A DNA stretch of 6,056 nt from an uncultured Oscillospiraceae bacterium (GTDB lineage: Bacteria > Bacillota > Clostridia > Oscillospirales > Oscillospiraceae): NCBI GenBank assembly GCA_934569215.1, contig CAKTKF010000083.1:1-6056 (forward strand). Reading direction: 5' to 3'. The notes beneath the pieces were generated by a model that saw only the letters and a list, made by a program, of their open reading frames with translations, made no database searches and was not told the DNA's origin. Both the position numbers and the translations under genes were made by a program. The stretch's first letter is position 1; each line of letters begins with the position of its first letter. Shown here one piece after another: positions 1 through 4,851 of this stretch.

Positions 1-531
1 ATTGCCTCTCTGCGCAGCCACTTCGGCCAGATGCTCCAGGATGTGTTCCTGTTCGCGGGGGACATCCGCAGCAACATCGTCCTCCGCTCCGACAATGTGA
101 CGGATGAGGACGTCTGGCAGGCCTGCCGGTACGTCAACGCTGACGGCTTCATCAAGAAGCTGGAGGGCGGCCTGGACGAGACCGTCCGGGAGCAGGGCAA
201 CAACTTCTCCGCAGGCCAGCGTCAGCTGCTGAGCTTCGCCCGGACCATTCTGCACAAGCCCTCCGTCATGATCCTGGACGAGGCCACCGCCAACATCGAC
301 ACGGAGACGGAAATCCTCATTCAGGACTCCTTGGAAAAGATGAAGAACATCGGCACCATGCTGATCGTGGCCCACCGCTTAAGCACCATCCAGCACGCGG
401 ACAACATTATTCTGCTGTCCCACGGGGAGATCATGGAGCAGGGTACCCATCAGGAGCTTTTACACCTGAAGGGCCGCTACTACCAGCTCTATACCCTCCA
501 GTTCCGCAGGCAGCAGCTCCAGGAGAGCTGA
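1..531 (+). CDS. ABC exporter half-transporter, C-terminal ATPase part (5' truncated by window edge)
   Basis: The reading frame is open from base 1 (first residues IASLRSHFGQ) to TGA at 529-531, so only the last 176 residues are visible. The transmembrane domain and Walker A lie outside. Visible in order are the Q-loop region (HFGQMLQDVFLF), the ABC signature FSAGQRQLL (bases 205-231), Walker B VMILDEAT with the catalytic Glu, a D-loop (TANIDTETE), and the switch His in IVAHRLS. The C-terminal GEIMEQGTHQELL is typical of exporter ATPase domains. The signature reads SAGQ rather than SGGQ. The spacing and the ILDEATANIDTETE block resemble the MdlB/YheH side of heterodimeric exporters fused to a six-helix membrane domain. 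That would make it a membrane-bound, ATP-driven exporter of unknown substrate, possibly with a partner gene upstream. The ATPase appears catalytically competent from the motifs seen. The subfamily is inferred; the ABC ATPase assignment is secure. Confidence 0.95.
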   Translation: MASLRSHFGQMLQDVFLFAGDIRSNIVLRSDNVTDEDVWQACRYVNADGFIKKLEGGLDETVREQGNNFSAGQRQLLSFARTILHKPSVMILDEATANIDTETEILIQDSLEKMKNIGTMLIVAHRLSTIQHADNIILLSHGEIMEQGTHQELLHLKGRYYQLYTLQFRRQQLQES

Positions 532-555
532 CGGGCAAACCGGATAAAAGACACA

Positions 556-602
556 GCCCGGACACGAGCGATACAACCGCTCCGTGTCCGGGCTTATATT
601 TT
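556..602 (+). terminator. Rho-independent terminator of the ABC exporter gene
   Basis: A 15-base arm (556-570, GCCCGGACACGAGCG) pairs with 578-593 (CGCTCCGTGTCCGGGC) with one bulged C, leaving a 7-base loop. The hairpin is followed by TTATATTTT (594-602). It starts 24 bases after the ABC stop codon. On the minus strand the hairpin is followed by TGTGTCTTTTA, so it may also work, less strongly, as a back-up stop for the convergent gene at 756-1634. Confidence 0.85.
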
Positions 603-720
603 GGCAGAAGGGGCTGTCCCAATATGCCAATACTCGTGGCCTGCATCCGTCAATTCAAGTTTCCGGAAGCAGTGTCTTCTACCATCTTTGCCATTCGCCC
701 CGAGAGAAGCATCAGAATGC

Positions 721-745
721 AGCGGCACATCTCCGATATGCCGCT
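721..745 (-). terminator. Candidate hairpin stop for the E2-like gene
   Basis: Read on the minus strand, AGCGGCATAT (745-736) pairs with ATGTGCCGCT (730-721) around a 5-base loop, giving ten pairs with one G-U wobble. On the plus strand the same position is an A-C mismatch, so the structure favours minus-strand RNA. It begins 10 bases after the stop of the E2-like gene. The downstream tail has only a weak pyrimidine run, so it may be a 3' stabilising hairpin rather than a true terminator. Confidence 0.4.
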
Positions 746-755
746 GACAGCAATC

Positions 756-1634
756 TCAGTCACAGGTTACCGCCTGACTGAGTGGCAGTTCGAGCAATTC
801 GGGGTGCGTAAGCAGATGCTGTATGATCTTCAGCGAGCGGGCAAAGTAGAAGCCGTCCGCAATGCGCTCGTCCAGGGTAAAACCGATGTCCACCACATCC
901 CGCACCTCGCGGCTGCCATCCCCGGCGATCTTCTCGCTCTTACGGATGGTGCCGATGGCCGCCATGATGGAGTTAGAGCCGTAGTTATTGAGATGATGAT
1001 AGACGCTGGGACATTTGATGCTGCCGAGATTGGTGAGGAAGACGGTGGCAAAGTTCGGGTCATCCTGCCGCAGGAAGTCGGGTACCTTGCCGAAGAAGTC
1101 CAGCGTCTTGATGATCCAGATGACAAACGCCAGAATCGGACGGGGAAGCTTTTTGAGTATGTCCATCGCGCCGTTCACACCGTCGTTCTTTTCCGTGCGA
1201 GCCTTATGAACCTTGCCGACGACCCGGTGCGTCACCTGGGTGAGCGTCCAGTCCTCCGGCGCGGGGATGACCATCAGGGATTCCTCGCTGTGATCCTCGA
1301 AGCGTTTCTTGGCTACGAAGCCAAGGGTGATCTCGTCGCGCTGGTAAAAACGGCGGCCGGAAATGAAGCAGTTGAGCTGCGGCCGAAGATACACCGTCTT
1401 GGCGACGGCCATCAGGATGCAGTGGAAAAGCGTGGCGCGGTATTCTTCCTCGCCCTCGTTCTTCCGTGCGATGTAGTGAAGCGCCTCTGTCACGTCGAAT
1501 TCCATGTTGACGTAGACCTCGGCATCCGTGCGGTGGTTCATCAGATGGGGCAGAATGACATGGAGCGAGTCCATATCGCGGATCCAGCGGGCGTCTTTCC
1601 GGTCGCCCCAGCGTTTCTTTGCCGTGTTGCTCAT
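756..1634 (-). CDS. Stand-alone 2-oxoacid dehydrogenase E2 / CAT-fold family protein lacking the catalytic His
   Basis: A 292-residue protein resembling only the C-terminal catalytic domain of E2 acyltransferases (chloramphenicol acetyltransferase fold). It has no lipoyl domain and no E1/E3-binding domain. N-terminal RWGDRKDARWIRD (8-20) matches a stand-alone clostridial family that I recall being annotated as 2-oxo acid dehydrogenase subunit E2. TNLGSI (201-206) fits the conserved E2 strand. At the C-terminus, DERIADG (255-261) occupies the place of the E2 active-site motif (HxxxDG), so the catalytic His is Glu256 while Asp260 and Gly261 are kept. From memory this substitution is shared by the family. 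A hydrophobic stretch at about 163-185 could be buried or membrane-associated. The ATG at 1634 is preceded by AGAGG (1646-1642) at 7 bases. No dehydrogenase genes are adjacent, so it looks monocistronic. The fold call is firm; the function is unknown and standard acyl transfer is doubtful. Confidence 0.85.
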   Translation of the reverse strand: MSNTAKKRWGDRKDARWIRDMDSLHVILPHLMNHRTDAEVYVNMEFDVTEALHYIARKNEGEEEYRATLFHCILMAVAKTVYLRPQLNCFISGRRFYQRDEITLGFVAKKRFEDHSEESLMVIPAPEDWTLTQVTHRVVGKVHKARTEKNDGVNGAMDILKKLPRPILAFVIWIIKTLDFFGKVPDFLRQDDPNFATVFLTNLGSIKCPSVYHHLNNYGSNSIMAAIGTIRKSEKIAGDGSREVRDVVDIGFTLDERIADGFYFARSLKIIQHLLTHPELLELPLSQAVTCD

Positions 1635-1722
1635 AGTGTGTCCTCTTTTCTTTCTTTTTCGGGTCGAAACCCTTGAAGATATCCTGCGCGCCCTCTCGCC
1701 CAGAAGTCTCTAAACTATGCAG

Positions 1723-1754
1723 TCATTACTTTTCCAGTAATGGAAAAGTAATGA
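1723..1754. repeat. Perfect 13-bp inverted repeat, possible operator
   Basis: Arms TCATTACTTTTCC (1723-1735) and GGAAAAGTAATGA (1742-1754) are exact reverse complements around the 6-base spacer AGTAAT. The spacer again carries the GTAATG word found in the right arm, so three copies of one hexamer in two orientations fall within 32 bases. It lies 88 bases upstream of the E2-like start codon, where an operator or promoter would be expected. No convincing -35/-10 pair could be fixed. It is AT-rich and lacks a U-tract, so it does not look like a terminator. Confidence 0.7.
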
Positions 1755-1769
1755 TCATCCTCCGAAACA

Positions 1770-1818
1770 CAAATGCTCCGGAACCGTAGTTCATAATACT
1801 ATGGTTCCGGAGTATTTG
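1770..1818 (+). repeat. Long imperfect palindrome able to form a 21-pair RNA hairpin
   Basis: The left arm 1770-1790 and right arm 1798-1818 (core CTCCGGAACC / GGTTCCGGAG) surround the 7-base loop TCATAAT. In plus-strand RNA all 21 positions pair, two as G-U wobbles. In minus-strand RNA those two become A-C mismatches. It lies 116 bases past the flavodoxin stop (minus-strand transcription) and 15 bases from the neighbouring 13-bp inverted repeat. No clear U-tract follows on either strand, although minus-strand CATTTGTGTTT is T-rich. It could be the terminator of the flavodoxin transcript or part of a dispersed palindromic element. The remaining stretch 1819-1933 shows no gene or other structure that I can support. 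Confidence 0.7.
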
Positions 1819-1933
1819 CAAGAGGTTTCCTTGCGTATTTATAAGTTGCTCAAACGGTGCCAGCCTCAAGACCTTATCCTACAGTCTGTCGGGGGCGTCG
1901 GGTGCGAAGCAATGAGAAGATGGTACTTTACCC

Positions 1934-2431
1934 TTACAGCAGTCCCTTGACGCTCTGCGCCCAGGCTTCGATTTTGGTTTCCGGCGTTTCCAGACGGTCG
2001 CCGCCGTCGGAATCAAATTTCACCCGCATTTCACAAGCGATAGTTGCGCCTTGGCAGGCGTTTTTCATGTCCTTGATGACATGTCCCGGCCAGCCGCCGT
2101 TGGTCATGAACGGCACGACGGTCTTTCCGGCAAAGTCATTGCGGTGCAGAAACGTCTTGACGGCGGGCGCCATTGTGTACCACCAGGTCGGCGTGCCGAC
2201 GGCGATCACATCATAGTCGGCGATATTCACGCTTACCGGTTTCAACTCCGGCTCGTAGCCCTGATCGACCTCCCGCTGTCCCTGTTCCACCACATCGTCA
2301 TAGCTTCCGGAGTACGGCACGGCGGTGTCGATTTTCAGAAGGTCGCCGCCCACAACGCTCTGGAGCTTCTTTGCGATCCGCTCCGTGTTGCCGTTTGACC
2401 AGGAATAATATACGGTCAGCAGTTTTTTCAT
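1934..2431 (-). CDS. Flavodoxin (Flavodoxin_4-like)
   Basis: A 165-residue, presumably cytosolic FMN electron carrier or flavodoxin-domain protein. The N-terminal beta strand and FMN-phosphate loop read YYSWSNGNTERIA (8-20), matching the S/T-rich flavodoxin P-loop. GTPTWWYTMAPAV (79-91) is the second FMN-contact loop, with aromatic residues able to stack on the isoalloxazine ring. FMTNGGWPGHV (108-118) is the third conserved strand and loop of this subfamily. Length is normal. The ATG at 2431 is chosen because AAGGAG lies just upstream, and because it overlaps the acetyltransferase stop as ATGA, a coupled four-base overlap. It is the last gene of the minus-strand redox cassette. The electron donor and acceptor are not indicated by the sequence. 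A quinone-reductase-like role is possible but unproven. Confidence 0.9.
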   Translation of the reverse strand: MKKLLTVYYSWSNGNTERIAKKLQSVVGGDLLKIDTAVPYSGSYDDVVEQGQREVDQGYEPELKPVSVNIADYDVIAVGTPTWWYTMAPAVKTFLHRNDFAGKTVVPFMTNGGWPGHVIKDMKNACQGATIACEMRVKFDSDGGDRLETPETKIEAWAQSVKGLL

Positions 2432-2982
2432 ACTTCATTCTCCTTGCATTTTTCTTTGTCCAGCATTTTGATGACTCTGGCCGGATTGCCGACGGCTACG
2501 GCGTAGTCCGGCACGTCTTTCGTGACGACGGAAGCAGCCCCGATCACGGCATGACGCCCAATACGCACGCCGGGCAGGACTGTTACCCCCGCGCCGAGCC
2601 ACGCATAATCCCCGATCTCAACGCTCTTGCAGAGCAGAACGTCCAAATCATAGGGGTTGTGATTGTTGGAAAGGAGCTGGACATTCGCGGCAATGCGGGC
2701 ATGGTTCCCGATGGTGATGCCGCCCCGGGCCATGGCCAGCAGATTGGAATTGACGAAAACGCCCTCGCCGATTTTCAGCATGTCCAGCGCCGCACCGTTC
2801 AGCGGCGGCGCGATGGTGCTGCCTGCACCCAGATTGCCGCCCAGCAACTCCTGTAAAAGGGCGTTATGTTCTTCCGAAAAAGGCAGCGTGTGGTTCAGCC
2901 GGAACAGCAGCTGCGCCGATCGCTGCCTTTGGGCGCTGTGGGGAACGGCACGCAGATCGACCCGAATTTCCTCGCAATCCAT
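2428..2982 (-). CDS. Sugar O-acetyltransferase, MaaA/LacA-type left-handed beta-helix
   Basis: A 184-residue acetyl-CoA-dependent O-acetyltransferase of the maltose/galactoside acetyltransferase type. The N-terminal helical segment (about 1-50, including RSAQLLFRLNHTLPF) matches the Mac domain. Hexapeptide repeats run from about 53 to 165 (ITIGNHARIAANV, VEIGDYAWLGAGVTVLPGVRIG, AVIGAASVV). His108 in SNNHNPYDLD is in the place of the catalytic His of the family, within the usual external loop. The C-terminal VAVGNPARVIK is the standard CoA-site ending. ATG at 2982 directly follows the upstream stop (TGAATG), with a full AGGAGGTG Shine-Dalgarno at 2996-2989 inside the end of the flavodoxin gene, so translation should be strong and coupled. 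The true acceptor is unknown; proteins of this family are often promiscuous and are commonly neighbours of flavodoxin genes in Firmicutes. Confidence 0.9.
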   Translation of the reverse strand: MDCEEIRVDLRAVPHSAQRQRSAQLLFRLNHTLPFSEEHNALLQELLGGNLGAGSTIAPPLNGAALDMLKIGEGVFVNSNLLAMARGGITIGNHARIAANVQLLSNNHNPYDLDVLLCKSVEIGDYAWLGAGVTVLPGVRIGRHAVIGAASVVTKDVPDYAVAVGNPARVIKMLDKEKCKENEV

Positions 2983-3496
2983 TCAGCGCACCTCCTGAAC
3001 CCATTTTGCAAGCGCGGCTTTCCCGCTGTCTACGCTGCTTCCGCGGATGGCAAGCCCCGCTGTGACCGTCGCTCCCGGCGCGGCTTTTTGGATGTCCCCC
3101 ACCGTCCCGGAAAGGCCGCTGCCCTCGTGGGTGCAGAAGGGGTGAATGGTCTTGCCGGCGAGGTCGTAGTGTTCCAGAAACATATAGACGGCCATGGGCA
3201 TTGTCCCCCAGTAGTTGGGATAGCCCAGGTAAATTTCATCATAGGCGTTCAAATAGTCAGGCAAATTCAGGACCTCCGGACGCACCTTTTTTCTGCAAAT
3301 CAGCCTTGGCCTGGGCAATGCAGGTTTGATAGTCTTCGGAATAGGGCTGCGTCTGTTCGATCTTGTAAAGCTCGCCGCCGGTCAGATCGGCCAGCATCCG
3401 CGCCGCCTTTTCCGTGTTGCCGACGGAGATGCGGCGGTAAGCGCCGCCAAAATAGTTTTCTCCCGCCCGGGAGTAATATGCGATCAATGCTGCCAT
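2983..3496 (-). pseudogene. Flavodoxin (Flavodoxin_4-like) interrupted by a one-base frameshift
   Basis: Two overlapping reading frames together make one flavodoxin. The first (3496-3257) gives MAALIAYYSRAGENYFGG, a long FMN-phosphate loop ending VGNTEKAARMLADLTGG (25-41), then runs off into a stop. The second (to TGA at 2983-2985) gives YDEIYLGYPNYWGTMPMAVYMFLE, FCTHEGSGLSGTV and a normal C-terminus. The frames meet at CAGAAAAAAGGTG on the minus strand, a six-A run (plus-strand T run 3287-3292). With five As the reading becomes QKKVRPEVLNLPDY and restores a 170-residue protein of normal family length. The ATG at 3496 has AAGGAG 8 bases upstream and lies one base after the preceding stop (TGACATG). 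The extra A may be a real inactivating mutation, a phase-variable site or a sequencing error. Fragment identity as flavodoxin is secure; the cause of the break is not. Confidence 0.85.
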
Positions 3497-3497
3497 G

Positions 3498-3796
3498 TCA
3501 AATACTCCTTCCCATTTCGTAAGCCTGTTTCCGTGAGGGGTGGCGGTATACGTCGCCCTTGTCCCATGTGCCGGTGCCGAAGATCACGCCCGCTTCCTTT
3601 GCCCCGGGCAGACAGCGCAGGTATCCCCGGAAATCCGCCAGTGTCTCTGACATATCGTCTGTCCGAATAACCTTAATGACATCATACAGGGAAGCGGGAA
3701 GCTTGTCAATATTTCCGGGCAGACGTAAAGCCACCGGATACCGGTGGCTTTACAATATTCTTTTCCATACTCGGCGACTGCGAAGTTACGCGCCTT
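3498..3796 (-). pseudogene. C-terminal remnant of a gene, probably a flavodoxin-like oxidoreductase, truncated and frameshifted
   Basis: The longest open part begins at a GTG at 3734 and ends TGA at 3500-3498, giving PGNIDKLPASLYDVIKVIR and, later, IFGTGTWDKGDVYRHP and AYEMGRSI. Upstream, in another frame, 3796-3743 reads KARNFAVAEYGKEYCKATG, which joins naturally to YPVALRLPGN if one base is restored between 3740 and 3741. So this is about 98 residues of a C-terminal end with a one-base deletion. In-frame coding begins immediately after the permease stop codon (3799-3797), and no start codon or N-terminal domain exists. The GTG at 3734 lies inside a hairpin, has no Shine-Dalgarno site, and is an unlikely start. 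The ending resembles what I remember of flavodoxin-family NAD(P)H oxidoreductases, and the neighbours are flavodoxins, but the family call is weak. The fragment still carries the Shine-Dalgarno site of the next gene. Confidence 0.6.
3725..3753. repeat. Perfect 13-bp inverted repeat with 3-base loop, possible terminator
   Basis: Arms GTAAAGCCACCGG (3725-3737) and CCGGTGGCTTTAC (3741-3753) are exact complements around ATA. It lies 43 bases past the permease stop on the minus strand, so it could end the mtnA-permease transcript. The 3' side there (CTTTACGTCTG) has only a short T run, and the better T-rich tail (AATATTCTTTT) is on the plus strand, where no gene ends. It also sits exactly on the frame break of the gene remnant, so part of it is former coding sequence. 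Confidence 0.65.
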
Positions 3797-4849
3797 TCAC
3801 ATAAGTGCGGCAAGCCGATACGCAAGCGTTCCCACTACAATGCCCAAAAACGGGTCTGCAAATGCCGACACGCAGATGGCCAGCCCGCCCGCCAGCGCGG
3901 ACAGCTCCACGGCTGCCTTGGCATTGCCCGGAAAAATCACCAGCGCGCCAAGTACAAACAGGAAGCCGCAGATCGCCTGCTTCGGAATAAACCGGAAAAG
4001 CTTGGGCAGGACACGAAACACAAGCATTGCCGCCATGAGCAGCATGAATATCACGCCGGACAGCACCGGGTGGGGCGCGCTTGCCGTGGCGCTGATGACC
4101 GGCGCAAGGGGGGAGCCGCTCATCATTCCGCTTACAAGCCCCGAAACTCCGAGGATCGTGGAAACGCTGTCAAGGCCGCCGCTGATCCCGGCAAGGGCAT
4201 TGTTAACGGTACTGTACGCAATAATGGACGCAAGCTGCATGGCGGTAAGGGAGAATACCCCCTTGACCACCCTGACGTTAAAGCGCGGCCTGAGCAATCG
4301 GAGCTTGGGCGCAGCCTGGGTCGGCGCGTCGGCATGTCCGCCCTTGAACACGAACTGAAACAGCACAACGGAGACAATGCAGCTCACAGCGACGGTATAC
4401 ACCAGATCCGCGGTCAGCCAGTACATGATAACGGCGGAGACAATGGATGCCAGCCCCGTCTTTTTGTCATCGCCCAGCATATCCACCGCGACTTTGCAGA
4501 CCATGATGCCCATACCGGCGAGAAGCGAATAGATTGCTCCGTCGCCGATGAAGGCCACAATGCGTCCGAGCATACCGGTGACGCCCAGGAGAAGCACAAC
4601 TGCGGAGGAGCAAACCGTAATGGTCAGCCGCTCATTTCTGTCCGTAGAAAGCCTCGAAAGGAGAAGCAGCGTCTCCGGCTGGAACGAGAACACCGCGACC
4701 TGCCCGGATGCCGCCAGCCCGAACGCCCCCAGCGCAAACCCGATTGCGGTGGCAAGCACGGAAAACCCCATGGAGAGGGCGAGCATCGCGCTCGGCAGGC
4801 AATTGAAAATAACCGCCAGCGCCGCAAGCAGATCTTTGCCGTATTCCAT
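3797..4849 (-). CDS. NCS2-like (xanthine/uracil-type) permease
   Basis: A 350-residue, highly hydrophobic inner-membrane protein with about 10-12 predicted membrane segments, for example residues 7-48, 74-96, 98-123, 131-167, 196-220, 228-246, 261-285, 290-307 and 311-350. The pattern FNCLPSAMLALSMGFSV (15-31), SFQPETLLLLSRL (55-67) followed by RNERLTIT, SGSPLAPVISATASAPHP (244-261) and FLFVLGALVIFPGN (296-309) fits the nucleobase:cation symporter-2 superfamily, closest in feel to COG2252-type purine permeases. It is shorter than the roughly 430-450 residues common there. ATG at 4849 lies 2 bases after the mtnA TAA, with AAGGA (4860-4856) inside the end of mtnA, so the two are probably translationally coupled. 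The likely role is uptake of a nucleobase or a related compound. The substrate cannot be read from the sequence; coupling to mtnA hints at a compound of methylthioadenosine or deoxyadenosine salvage. Confidence 0.75.
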   Translation of the reverse strand: MEYGKDLLAALAVIFNCLPSAMLALSMGFSVLATAIGFALGAFGLAASGQVAVFSFQPETLLLLSRLSTDRNERLTITVCSSAVVLLLGVTGMLGRIVAFIGDGAIYSLLAGMGIMVCKVAVDMLGDDKKTGLASIVSAVIMYWLTADLVYTVAVSCIVSVVLFQFVFKGGHADAPTQAAPKLRLLRPRFNVRVVKGVFSLTAMQLASIIAYSTVNNALAGISGGLDSVSTILGVSGLVSGMMSGSPLAPVISATASAPHPVLSGVIFMLLMAAMLVFRVLPKLFRFIPKQAICGFLFVLGALVIFPGNAKAAVELSALAGGLAICVSAFADPFLGIVVGTLAYRLAALM

Positions 4850-4851
4850 AC

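Noticed and set aside
650..694. A 14-codon minus-strand frame (MAKMVEDTASGNLN) in the convergent intergenic region
   Set aside because: It is very short, has only a weak GGGG-type ribosome site, and lies between terminators. There is nothing to support translation.
1661..1672. Small GGGT-TTCG-ACCC hairpin (minus strand) in the leader of the E2-like gene
   Set aside because: A four-pair stem with a U-A closing pair is too weak to claim as a regulatory element, although it lies 26 bases before the start.
624..1676. A 350-codon plus-strand open frame
   Set aside because: It is antisense to the E2-like gene over almost all its length. The minus-strand product has clear family motifs, whereas this translation has none and is typical of a shadow frame in GC-rich DNA.
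1635..1933. Riboswitch or other structured RNA leader upstream of the E2-like gene
   Set aside because: Apart from the two inverted repeats no conserved riboswitch core was recognised, and there is no terminator with a U-tract close to the start codon.
2173..2856. A 227-codon plus-strand open frame spanning the flavodoxin and acetyltransferase genes
   Set aside because: It crosses two well-supported minus-strand genes and shows no recognisable domain.
3287..3292. Programmed -1 frameshift site in the split flavodoxin
   Set aside because: Restoring the frame needs a +1 (or -2) shift, and the A run is not in the register of a canonical slippery heptamer. Both halves belong to an ordinary flavodoxin that needs no frameshifting.
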